Assembly (NCBI RefSeq): GCF_029227915.1
Contig: NC_079888.1
Location: 20,750,001 to 20,814,000 of the forward strand
DNA: 64,000 nucleotides
Origin: Hydractinia symbiolongicarpus
Taxonomy: Eukaryota; Cnidaria; Hydrozoa; Anthoathecata; Hydractiniidae
Direction of reading: 5' to 3'
A program made the translations under genes and the position numbers. Below are positions 36,297 through 48,782 of the stretch, piece after piece; the first letter of the stretch is position 1, and every line of letters starts with the position of its first letter. The notes under the pieces were generated by a model. It was not told the DNA's origin. It saw nothing but the letters and a program-made list of their open reading frames with translations, and ran no database searches.

Positions 36297-39243
36297 AACG
36301 ATTGACTGTGGGACTTAATTGAGCTAACTTTGGACTGTCACCTGATAAATGTGATAAATAAGACAATTGGACTCCAAGAAATAACATTCTTCTTAATTTG
36401 ACGTGATTGCCGGAACTCAGCGATTACACTGGGCACTGTGGTAGCGCTTTATTTAAAAATTAAGATACAAAAAGTCATTTTTTTATTGTGGGACCAATCC
36501 TAGCCGTTATCGCGCGCTAAAGAAATAGCGACAGTTTCAAAAACTACATTTCATTGACTTTCTAACGGTGTCAGTCTGTTTGAGTTACAACGGTTGCGTT
36601 ACATATTCGTACCAACATGTATTTAGCGATATTTTTCTGACATTACTAGGTCGCATCGCTTTTAACTATGAAAGGATTGACTGTGGGACTTAATTGAGCT
36701 AACTTTGGACTGTCACCTGATAAATGTGATAAATGAAACAATTGGACTCCAAGAAATAATAATCTTGTTAATTTGACGTGATTGCCGAAACTCAGCGATT
36801 ACACTGGGCACTGTGGTAGCGCTTCATTTAAAAATTAAGATACAAAAAGTCATTTTCTATTGTGGGACCAATCCTAGCCGTTATCGCGCGCTAAAGAAAT
36901 AGCGACAGTTTCAAGAACTACATTTCATTGACTTTCTAACGGTGTCAGTCCGTTTGAGTTGCAACGGTTGGGTCACATATTCGTACCAACATGTATTTAG
37001 CGACATTTTTCTGACATTACTAGGTTGCATCGCTTTTAACTATGAAACGATTGACTGTGGGACTTAATTGAGCTAACTTTGGACTGTGACCTGATAATTG
37101 TGATAAAAGAGACAATTGGACTCCAAGAAAAAACATTCTTCTTATTTTGACATGATTGCCGAAACTCAGCGATTACATTGGACTCTGTGGTAGCGCTTCA
37201 TTTAAGAAGTATGATAAAAAAAGTCATTTTTTTATTGTGGGACTAATCCTAGCCATTATCGCGCGCTGAGGAAATAGCGACAGTTTCAAAAACTACATTT
37301 CATTGACTTTCTAACGGTGTCAGTCCGTTTGAGTTGCAACGGTTGGGTCACATATTCGTACCAACATGTATTTAGCGACATTTTTCTGACATTACTAGGT
37401 TGCATCGCTTTTAACTATGAAACGATTGACTGTGGGACTTAATTGAGCTAACTTTGCACTGTGACCTGATAATTGTGATAAAAGAGACAATTGGACTCCA
37501 AGAAAAAACATTCTTCTTATTTTGACATGATTGCCGAAACTCAGCGATTACATTGGACTCTGTGGTAGCGCTTCATTTAAGAAGTATGATAAAAAAAGTC
37601 ATTTTTTTATTGTGGGACTAATCCTAGCCATTATCGCGCGCTGAGGAAATAGCGACAGTTTCAAAAACTACATTTCATTGACTTTTTAACGGTGTCAGTC
37701 CGTTTGAGTTCCAACGGCTGGGTCACATATTCGTACCAACATGTATTTAGCGATATTTTTCTGATATTACTAGGTTGCATCGCTTTTAACAATGAAACGA
37801 TTGACTGTGGGACTTAATTGAGCTAACTTTGGACTGTCACCTGATAAATGTGATAAATAAGACAATTGGACTCCAAGAAATAACATTCTTCTTAATTTGA
37901 CGTGATTGCCGGAACTCAGCGATTACACTGGGCACTGTGGTAGCGCTTTATTTGAAAATTAAGATACAAAAAGTCATTTTTTTATTGTGGGACCAATCCT
38001 AGCCGTTATCGCGCGCTAAAGAAATAGCGACAGTTTCAAAAACTACATTTCATTGACTTTCTAACGGTGTCAGTCTGTTTGAGTTACAACGGTTGCGTTA
38101 CATATTCGTACCAACATGTATTTAGCGATATTTTTCTGACATTACTAGGTCGCATCGCTTTTAACTATGAAAGGATTGACTGTGGGACTTAATTGAGCTA
38201 ACTTTGGACTGTCACCTGATAAATGTGATAAATGAAACAATTGGACTCCAAGAAATAACAATCTTGTTAATTTGACGTGATTGCCGAAACTCAGCGATTA
38301 CACTGGGCACTGTGGTAGCGCTTCATTTAAAAATTAAGATAAAAAAAGTCATTTTTTATTGTGGGACCAATCCTAGCCGTTATCGCGCGCTAAAGAAATA
38401 GCGACAGTTTCAAGAACTACATTTCATTGACTTTCTAACGGTGTCAGTCCGTTTGAGTTGCAACGGTTGGGTCACATATTCGTACCAACATGTATTTAGC
38501 GATATTTTTCTGACATTACTAGGTTGCATCGCTTTTAACTATGAAACGATTGACTGTGGGACTTAATTGAGCTAACTTTGGACTGTGACCTGATAATTGT
38601 GATAAAAGAGACAATTGGACTCCAAGAAAAAACATTCTTCTTATTTTGACATGATTGCCGAAACTCAGCGATTACACTGGACTCTGTGGTAGCGCTTCAT
38701 TTAAGAAGTATGATAAAAAAAGTCATTTTTTTATTGTGGGACTAATCCTAGCCATTATCGCGCGCTGAGGAAATAGCGACAGTTTCAAAAACTACATTTC
38801 ATTGACTTTCTAACGGTGTCAGTCCGTTTGAGTTTCAACGGTTGTGTCACATATTCGTACCAACATGTATTTAGCGATATTTTTCTGATATTACTAGGTT
38901 GCATCGCTTTTAACAATGAAACGATTGACTGTGGGACTTAATTGAGCTAACTTTGGACTGTCACCTGATAAATGTGATAAATAAGACAATTGGACTCCAA
39001 GAAATAACATTCTTCTTAATTTGACGTGATTGCCGGAACTCAGCGATTACACTGGGCACTGTGGTAGCGCTTTATTTAAGAATTAAGATAAAAAAGTCAT
39101 TTTTTTATTGCGGGACCAATCCTAGCCATTATCTCGCGCTGAAGAAATAGCGGCAGTTTCCAAAACTACATTTCATTGACTTTCTAACGGTGTCAGTCCG
39201 TTTGAGTTCCAACGGCTGGGTCACATATTCGTACCAACATGTA
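36247..39243. repeat. 1499-bp tetramer repeat with trimer variants
   Basis: Monomers start at 36247, 36622, 36996, 37371, 37746, 38121, 38495 and 38870. The first three recur at 37746, 38121 and 38495, offset 1499 bp, sharing GGTTGCGTTACATATTCG and AGGTCGCATCGC. The monomer at 37371 is a near copy of 36996 (both TTTAGCGACA), so the tetramer looks like a trimer enlarged by one local monomer duplication. The start at 38870 resembles 37746 at 1124 bp, the trimer period. Confidence 0.8.
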
Positions 39244-42238
39244 TTTAGCGATATTTTTCTGATATTACTAGGTTGCATCGCTTTTAACAATGAAACGATT
39301 GACTGTGGGACTTAATTGAACTAACTTTGGACTGTGACCTGATAAATGTGATAAATGAGACAATTGGACTCCAAGAAATAACATTCTTCTTAATTTGACG
39401 TGATTGCCGGAACTCAGCGATTACACTGGGCTCTGTGGTAGCGCTTCATTTAAGAATTAAGATAAAAAAGTCATTTTTTTATTGCGGGACCAATCGTAGC
39501 CATTATCTCGCGCTGAAGAAATAGCGGCAGTTTCAAAAACTACATTTCATTGACTTTCTAACGGTGTCAGTCCGTGTGAGTTCCAACGGCTGGGTCAAAT
39601 ATTCGTACCAACATGTATTTAGCGATATTTTTCTGATATTACTAGGTTGCATCGCTTTAAACAATGAAACGATTGACTGTTGGACTTAATTGAGCTAACT
39701 TTGGACTGTCACCTGATAAATGTGATAAATGAGACAATTGGACTCCAAGAAATAACATTCTTCTTAATTTGACGTGCTTGCCGGAACTCAGCGATTACAC
39801 TGGGCACTGTGGTAGCGCTTTATTTAAAAATTAAGATACAAAAACTCATATTTTTATTGTGGGACCAATCCTAGCCGTTATCGCGCGCTAAAGAAATAGC
39901 GACAGTTTCAAGAACTACATTTCATTGACTTTGTGACGGTGTCAGTCTGTTTGAGTTACAACGGTTGGGTCACATATTCGTACCAACATGTATTTAGCGA
40001 TATTTTTCTGATATTACTAGGTTGCATCGCTGTTAACTATGAAACGATTGACTGTGGGACTTAATTGAGCTAACTTTGGACTGTCACCTGATAAATGTGA
40101 TAAAAGAGACAATTGGACTCCAAGAAAAAACATTCTTCTTAATTTGACATGATTGCCGAAACTCAGCGATTACACTGGGCTCTGTGGTAGCGCTTCATTT
40201 AAGATATATGATAAAAAAAGTCATTTTTTTATTGTGGGACCAATCCTAGCCATTATCGCGCGCTGAGGAAATAGCGACAGTTTCAAAAACTACATTTCAT
40301 TGACTTTCTAACGGTGTCAGTCCGTTTGAGTTTCAACGGTTGTGTCACATATTCGTACCAACATGTATTTAGCGATATTTTTCTGATATTACTAGGTTGC
40401 ATCGCTTTTAACAATGAAACGATTGACTGTGGGACTTAATTGACCTAACTTTGGACTGTGACCTGATAAATGTGATAAATGAGACAATTGGACTCCAAGA
40501 AATAACATTCTTGTTAACTTGACGTGATTGCCGGAACTCAGCGATTACACTGGGCACTGTGGTAGCGCTTCATTTAAAAATTAAGCTAAAAAAAGTCATT
40601 TTTTTACTGTGGGACCTATCCTAGCCGTTAGCGCGCGTTGAAGAAAAAGCGACAGTTTTAAGAACTACATTTCATTTACTTTCTGACGGTGTCAGTCTGT
40701 TTGAGTTACAACGGTTGTGTCACATATTCGTACCAACATGTATTTAGCGATATTTTTCTGATATTACTAGGTTGCATCGCTTTTAACTATGAAACGATTG
40801 ACTGTGGGACTTAATTGAGCTAACTTTGGACTGTCACCTGATAAATGTGCTAAAAGAGACATATGGACTCCAAGAAAAAACATTTTTCTTAATTTGACAT
40901 GATTGCTGAAACTCAGCGATTACACTGGGCTTTGTGGTAGCGCTTCATTTAAGAATTATGATGAACAAAGTCATTTTTTTATTGTGGGACCAATCCTAGC
41001 CATTATCGCGCGCTAAAGAAATAGCGACAGTTTCAAGAACTACATTTCATTGACTTTCTGACGGTGTCAGTCTGTTTGAGTTACAACGGTTGTGTCACAT
41101 ATTCGTACCAACATGTATTTAGCGATATTTTTCTGATATTACTAGGTTGCATCGCTTTTAACTATGAAACGATTGACTGTGAGACTTAATTGAGCTAACT
41201 TTGGACTGTCACCTGATAAATGTGCTAAAAGAGACATATGGACTCCAAGAAAAAACATTCTTCTTAATTTGACATGATTGCTGAAACTCAGCGATTACAC
41301 TGGGCTTTGTGGTAGCGCTTCATTTAAGAATTATGATGAACAAAGTCATTTTTTTATTGTGGGACCAATCCTAGCCGTTATCGCGCGCTAAAGAAATAGC
41401 GACAGTTTCAAGAACTACATTTCATTGACTTTCTGACGGTGTCAGTCTGTTTGAGTTACAACGGTTGTGTCACATATTCGTACCAACATGTATTTAGCGA
41501 TATTTTTCTGATATTACTAGGTTGCATCGCTTTTAACAATGGAACGATCGACTGTGGGACTTAATTGAGCTAACTTTGGACTGTCACCTGATAAATGTGA
41601 TAAATGAGACAATTGGACGCCAAGAAATAACATTCTTGTTAATTTGACGTGATTGCCGGAACTCAGCGATTACACTGGGCTCTGTTGTAGCGCTTCAATT
41701 AAGAATTAAGATAAAAAAGTCATTTTTTTTTTGTGGGACCAATCCTAGCTATTATCGCGCGCTGAGGAAATAGCGACAGTTTCAAAAACTACATTTCATT
41801 GACTTTCTAACGGTGTCAGTCCGTTTGAGTTTCAACGGTTGTGTCACATATTCGTACCAACATGTATTTAGCAATATTTTTTGATATTACTAGGTTGCAT
41901 CGCTTTTAACAATGAAACGTTGACTGTGGGACTTAATTGAACTAACTTTGGACGGTGACCTGATAAATGTGATAAATGAGACAATTGGACTCCAAGAAAT
42001 AACATTCTTCTTAATTTGACGTGATTGCCGGAACTCAGCGATTACACTGGGCTCTGTGGTAGCGCTTCATTTAAGAATTAAGATAAAAGAGTCATTTTTT
42101 TATTGCGGGACCAATCCTAGCCATTATCTCGGGCAGAAGAAATAGCGGCAGTTTTAAAAACTACATTTCATTGACTTTCTAACGGTTTCAGTCCGTTTGA
42201 GTTACAACGGTTGGGTCACATATTCGTACCAACATGTA
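39244..42238. repeat. Mosaic block with a local single-monomer duplication
   Basis: Monomers start at 39244, 39618, 39993, 40368, 40743, 41118, 41493 and 41867. The monomers at 40743 and 41118 are nearly identical at a 375-bp offset, sharing GTGCTAAAAGAGACATATGG, ATTGCTGAAACTC and ATGAACAAAGTC. This is the clearest single-unit duplication in the window. The variant GTTAGCGCGCGTTGAAG followed by AAAAAGCGACAGTTTTAAG appears here near 40627 and becomes common further right. Confidence 0.83.
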
Positions 42239-45009
42239 TTTAGCGATATTTTTCTGATATTTCTAGGTTGCATCGCTTTTAACAATGAAACGATTGACTG
42301 TGGGACTTGATTGAGCTAACTTTGGACTGTCACCTGATAAATGTGATAAAAGAGACAATTGGACTCCAAGAAAAAACATTCTTCTTAATTTGACATGATT
42401 GCCGAAACTCAGCGATTACACTGGGCTTTGTGGTTGCGCTTCATTTAAGAATTATGATAAAAAAAGTCATTTTTTTATTGTGGGACCAATCCTAGCCATT
42501 ATCGCGCGCTGAGGAAATAGCGACAGTTTCAAAAACTACATTTCATTGACTTTCTAACGGTTTCAGTCCGTTTGAGTTACAACGGTTGGGTCACATATTC
42601 GTACAAACATGTATTTAGCGATATTTCTCTGATATTTCTAGGTTGCATCGCTTTTAACAATGAAACGATTGACTGTGGGACTTAATTGAGCTAACTTTGG
42701 ACTGTCACCTGATAAATGTGATAAATGAGACAATTGGACGCCAAGAAATAACATTCTTGTTAATTTGACGTGATTGCCGGAACTCAGCGATTACACTGGG
42801 CTCTGTTGTAACGCTTCAATTAAGAATTAAGATAAAAAAGTCATTTTTTTTTGCGGGAATAATCCTAGCCATTATCTCGCGCTGAAGAAATAGCGGCAGT
42901 TTCAAAAACTACATTTCATTGACTTTCTAACGGTGTCAGTCCGTTTGAGTTACAACGGTTGCGTCACATATTCGTACCAACATGTATTTAGCGCTATTTT
43001 TCTGATATTACTAGGTTGCATCTCTTTTAACAATGAAACGATTGACTGTGGGATTTAATTGAGCTAACTTTGGACTGTCACCTGATAAATGTGATAAATG
43101 AGACAATTGGACTCCAAGAAATAACATTCTTCTTAATTTGACATGATTGCCGAAACTCAGCGATTACACTGGGCTTTGTGGTAGCGCTTCAATTAAGAAT
43201 TAAGATAAAAAAGTCATTTTTTTTGCGGGACCAATCCTAGCCATTATCTCGGGCAGAAGAAATAGCGGCAGTTTCAAAAACTACATTTCATTGACTTTCT
43301 AACGGTGTCAGTCCGTTTGAGTTACAACGGTTGGGTCACATATTCGTACCAACATGTATTTAGCGATATTTTTCTGATATTACTAGGTTGCATCGCTTTT
43401 AACAATGAAACGATTGACTGTGGGACTTAATTGAGCTAACTTTGGACTGTCACCTGATAAATGTGATAAATGAGACAATTGGACTCCAAGAAATAACATT
43501 CTTCTTAATTTGACGTGATTGCCGGAACTCAGCGATTACACTGGGCACTGTGGTAGCGCTTTATTTAAAAATTAAGATACAAAAAGTCATTTTTTTATTG
43601 TGGGACCAATCCTAGCCGTTATTGCGCGCTAAAGAAATAGCGACAGTTTCGAAAACTACATTTCATTGACTTTCTAACGGTGTCAGGCCGTTTGAGTTAC
43701 AACGGTTGGGTCACATATTCGTACCAACATGTATTTAGCGATATTTTTCTGATATTACTAGGTTGCATCGCTTTTAACAATGAAACGATTGACTGTGGGA
43801 CTTAATTGAGCTAACTTTGGACTGTCACCTGATAAATGTGATAAATGAGACAATTGGACTCCAAGAAATAACATTCTTCTTAATTTGACGTGATTGCCGG
43901 AACTCAGCGATTACACTGGGCACTGTGGTAGCGCTTTATTTAAAAATTAAGATACAAAAAGTCATTTTTTTATTGTCGGACCAATCCTAGCCGTTATCGC
44001 GCGCTAAAGAAATAGCGACAGTTTCGAAAACTACATTTCATTGACTTTCTAACGGTGTCAGTCCGTTTGAGTTACAACGGTTGGGTCACATATTCGTACC
44101 AACATGTATTTAGCGATATTTTTCTGATATTACTAGGTTGCATCGCTTTTAACTATGAAATGATTGACTGTGGGACTTAATTGAGCTAACTTTGGACTGT
44201 CACCTCATAAATGTGATAAAAGAGACAATTGGACTCCAAGAAAAAACATTCCTCTTAATTTGACATGATTGCCGAAACTCAGCGATTACACTGGGCTCTG
44301 TGGAAGCGCTTCATTTAAGAATTATGATAAAAAAAGTCATTTTTTTACTGTGGGACCTATCCTAGCCGTTAGCGCGCGTTGAAGAAAAAGCGACAGTTTT
44401 AAGAACTACATTTCATTGACTTTCTAACGGTGTCAGGCCTTTTGAGTTACATCGGTTGGGTCACATATTCGTACCAACATGTATTTAGCGATATTTTTCT
44501 GATATTACTAGGTTACATCGCTTTTAACTATGAAACGATTGACTGTGGGACTTAATTGAGCTAACTTTGGACTGTCACCTGATAAATGTGATAAAAGAGA
44601 CAATTGGACTCCAAGAAAAAACATTCTTATTAATTTGACATGATTGCCGAAACTCAGCGATTACACTGGGCTTTGTGGTAGCGCTTCATTTAAGAATTAT
44701 GATGAAAAATGTCATTTTTTTATTGTGGGACCAATCCTAGCCATTATCGCGCGCTGAGGAAATAGCGACAGTTTCAAAAACTACATTTCATTGACTTTCT
44801 AACGGTGTCAGTCCGTTTGAGTTTCAACGGTTGTGTCACATATTCGTGCCAACATGTATTTAGCGATATTTTTCAGATATTACTAGGTTGCATCGCTTTT
44901 AACAATGAAACGATTGACTGTGGGACTTAATTGACCTAACTTTGGACTGTGACCTGATAAATGTGATAAATGAGACAATTGGACTCCAAGAAATAACATT
45001 CTTGTTAAC
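42239..45009. repeat. Mosaic block, monomers 114-121
   Basis: Monomers start at 42239, 42614, 42987, 43359, 43734, 44109, 44484 and 44859. Those at 43359 and 43734 are adjacent near-copies (375 bp), sharing TTTCGAAAACTAC in place of the usual TTTCAAAAACTAC. Several have a shortened T-tract leading into GCGGGAATAATCC and a GACGCCAAG variant. The same variants reappear at 45.8, 47.7, 48.8, 49.9 and 52.2 kb, which shows longer-range exchange. Confidence 0.82.
43301..43330. promoter_or_regulatory. AACGG/CCGTT triple motif, possible protein-binding cluster (representative)
   Basis: AACGG (43301-43305), CCGTT (43313-43317) and AACGG (43326-43330) are spaced by 7 and 8 bp, in alternating orientation. 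The cluster is retained in most monomers. The right element also sits in the short dyad CAAC-G-GTTG. The outer two read TAACGG and CAACGG, which fit the animal Myb core YAACKG; that match is from general knowledge and the motif is short, so binding is only a hypothesis. In many monomers right of 44 kb, CCGTT is altered to CCTTTT or CCTTTG, breaking the middle element. Confidence 0.4.
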
Positions 45010-48000
45010 TTGACGTGATTGCCGGAACTCAGCGATTACACTGGGCACCGTGGTAACGCTTCATTTAAAAATTAAGCTAAAAAAAGTCATTTTTTTACTG
45101 TGGGACCTATCCTAGCCGTTAGCGCGCGGTGAAGAAAAAGCGACAGTTTTAAGAACTACATTTCATTGACTTTCTAACGGTGTCAGTCCTTTTGTGTTAC
45201 ATCGGTTGGGTCACATATTCGTACCAACATGTATTTAGCGATATTTGTCTGATATTACTAGGTTGCATCGCTTTTAACTATGAAACGATTGACTGTGGGA
45301 CTTAATTGAGCTAACCTTGGACTGTCACCTGATAAATGTGATAAAAGAGACAATTGGACTCCAAGAAAAAACATTCTTCTTAATTTGACATGATTGCCGA
45401 AACTCAGCGATTACACTGGGCTTTGTGGTAGCGCTTCATTTAAGAATTATGATGAAAAATGTCATTTTTTTATTGTGGGACCAATCCTAGCCATTATCGC
45501 GCGCTGAGGAAATAGCGACAGTTTCAAAAACTACATTTCATTGACTTTCTAACGGTGTCAGTCCGTTTGAGTTTCAACGGTTGTGTCACATATTCGTACC
45601 AACATGTATTTAGCGATATTTTTTGATATTACTAGGTTGCATCGCTTTTAACAATGAAACGTTGACTGTGGGACTTAATTGAACTAACTTTGGACTGTGA
45701 CCTGATAAATGTGATAAATACAATTGGACTCCAAGAAATAACATTCTTCTTAATTTGACGTGATTGCCGGAACTCAGCGATTACACTGGGCTCTGTTGTT
45801 GCGCTTCAATTAAGAATTAAGATAAAAAAGTCATTTTTTTTTGCGGGAATAATCCTAGCCATTATCTCGCGCTGAAGAAATAGCGGCAGTTTCAAAAACT
45901 ACATTTCATTGACTTTCTAACGGTGTCAGTCCGTTTGAGTTACAACGGTTGGGTCACATATTCGTACCAACATGTATTTAGCGATATTTTTCAGATATTA
46001 CTAGGTTGCATCGCTTTTAACAGTGAAACGATTGACTGTGGGACTTAATTGACCTAACTTTGGACTGTGACCTGATAAATGTGATAAATGAGACAATTGG
46101 ACTCCAAGAAATAACATTCTTGTTAACTTGACGTGATTGCCGGAACTCAGCGATTACACTGGGCACCGTGGTAACGCTTCATTTAAAAATTAAGCTAAAA
46201 AAAGTCATTTTTTTACAGTGGGACCTATCCTAGCCGTTAGCGCGCGGTGAAGAAAAAGCGACAGTTTTAAGAACTACATTTCATTGACTTTCTAACGGTG
46301 TCAGTCCTTTTGAGTTACATCGGTTGGGTCACATATTCGTACCAACATGTATTTAGCGATATTTTTCTGATATTACTAGGTTGCATCGCTTTTAACTATG
46401 AAACGATTGACTGTGGGACTTAATTGAGCTAACTTTGGACTGTCACCTGATAAATGTGATAAAAGAGACAATTGGACTCCAAGAAAAAACATTCTTCTTA
46501 ATTTGACATGATTGCCGAAACTCAGCGATTACACTGGGCTTTGTGGTTGCGCTTCATTTAAGAATTATGATAAAAAAAGTCATTTTTTTATTGTGGGACC
46601 AATCCTAGCCATTATCGCGCGCTGAGGAAATAGCGACAGTTTCAAAAACTACATTTCATTGACTTTCTAACGGTTTCAGTCCGTTTGAGTTACAACGGTT
46701 GGGTCACATATTCGTACCAACATGTATTTAGCGATATTTTTCTGATATTACTAGGTTGCATCGCTTTTAACAATGAAACGATTGACTGTGGGAGTTAATT
46801 GAGCTAACTTTGGACTGTCACCTGATAAATGTGATAAATGAGACAATTGGACGCCAAGAAATAACATTCTTGTTAATTTGACGTGATTGCCGGAACTCAG
46901 CGATTACACTGGGCACCGTGGTAACGCTTCATTTAAAAATTAAGCTAAAAAAAGTCATTTTTTTACTGTGGGACCTATCCTAGCCGTTAGCGCGCGGTGA
47001 AGAAAAAGCGACAGTTTTAAGAACTACATTTCATTGACTTTCTAACGGTGTCAGTCCTTTTGTGTTACATCGGTTGGGTCACATATTCGTACCAACATGT
47101 ATTTAGCGATATTTGTCTGATATTACTAGGTTGCATCGCTTTTAACTATGAAACGATTGACTGTGGGACTTAATTGAGCTAACGTTGGACTGTCACCTGA
47201 TAAATGTGATAAAAGAGACAATTGGACTCCAAGAAAAAACATTCTTCTTAATTTGACATGATTGCCGAAACTCAGCGATTACACTGGGCTTTGTGGTAGC
47301 GCTTCATTTAAGAATTATGATGAAAAATGTCATTTTTTTATTGTGGGACCAATCCTAGCCATTATCGCGCGCTGAGGAAATAGCGACAGTTTCAAAAACT
47401 ACATTTCATTGACTTTCTAACGGTGTCAGTCCGTTTGAGTTTCAACGGTTGTGTCACATATTCGTACCAACATGTATTTAGCGATATTTTTTGATATTAC
47501 TAGGTTGCATCGCTTTTAACAATGAAACGTTGACTGTGGGACTTAATTGAACTAACTTTGGACTGTGACCTGATAAATGTGATAAATACAATTGGACTCC
47601 AAGAAATAACATTCTTCTTAATTTGACGTGATTGCCGGAACTCAGCGATTACACTGGGCTCTGTTGTTGCGCTTCAATTAAGAATTAAGATAAAAAAGTC
47701 ATTTTTTTTTGCGGGAATAATCCTAGCCATTATCTCGCGCTGAAGAAATAGCGGCAGTTTCAAAAACTACATTTCATTGACTTTCTAACGGTGTCAGTCC
47801 GTTTGAGTTACAACGGTTGGGTCACATATTCGTACCAACATGTATTTAGCGATATTTTTCAGATATTACTAGGTTGCATCGCTTTTAACAGTGAAACGAT
47901 TGACTGTGGGACTTAATTGACCTAACTTTGGACTGTGACCTGATAAATGTGATAAATGAGACAATTGGACTCCAAGAAATAACATTCTTGTTAACTTGAC

Positions 48001-48782
48001 GTGATTGCCGGAACTCAGCGATTACACTGGGCACCGTGGTAACGCTTCATTTAAAAATTAAGCTAAAAAAAGTCATTTTTTTACTGTGGGACCTATCCTA
48101 GCCGTTAGCGCGCGGTGAAGAAAAAGCGACAGTTTTAAGAACTACATTTCATTGACTTTCTAACGGTGTCAGTCCTTTTGAGTTACATCGGTTGGGTCAC
48201 ATATTCGTACCAACATGTATTTAGCGATATTTTTCTGATATTACTAGGTTGCATCGCTTTTAACTATGAAACGATTGACTGTGGGACTTAATTGAGCTAA
48301 CTTTGGACTGTCACCTGATAAATGTGATAAAAGAGACAATTGGACTCCAAGAAAAAACATTCTTCTTAATTTGACATGATTGCCGAAACTCAGCGATTAC
48401 ACTGGGCTTTGTGGTTGCGCTTCATTTAAGAATTATGATAAAAAAAAGTCATTTTTTTATTGTGGGACCAATCCTAGCCATTATCGCGCGCTGAGGAAAT
48501 AGCGACAGTTTCAAAAACTACATTTCATTGACTTTCTAACGGTTTCAGTCCGTTTGAGTTACAACGGTTGGGTCACATATTCGTACCAACATGTATTTAG
48601 CGATATTTTTCTGATATTACTAGGTTGCATCGCTTTTAACAATGAAACGATTGACTGTGGGAGTTAATTGAGCTAACTTTGGACTGTCACCTGATAAATG
48701 TGATAAATGAGACAATTGGACGCCAAGAAATAACATTCTTGTTAATTTGACGTGATTGCCGGAACTCAGCGATTACACTGGG
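45010..48782. repeat. Pentameric unit of 1868 bp duplicated in tandem
   Basis: Monomers 45234, 45609, 45977, 46352 and 46727 recur at 47102, 47477, 47845, 48220 and 48596, offset 1868-1869 bp. Limits are a C/T difference at 45009/46877 on the left and a C/T difference at 46914/48783 on the right. Private markers include CCTTTTGTGTTACATCGG, GGGCACCGTGGTAACGC, and GATAAATACAATTGG, in which GAG is lost. The second monomer of each unit (45609 and 47477) is only 368 bp. Confidence 0.9.

Noticed and set aside
43321-43350. GTTGG/CCAAC hairpin within GGTTGGGTCACATATTCG and TACCAAC
   Set aside because: The 5-bp arms are separated by about 14 bp and are lost in the common GGTTGTGTCAC variant without compensating change, so there is no support for structure.
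43420-43606. Possible internal half-monomer duplication (TGTGGGAC twice about 180 bp apart; AGCGA three times per monomer)
   Set aside because: I could not extend the similarity beyond about 8-10 bases without large gaps, so an ancestral ~187-bp subunit is not supported by eye. A self-alignment of the consensus would decide.
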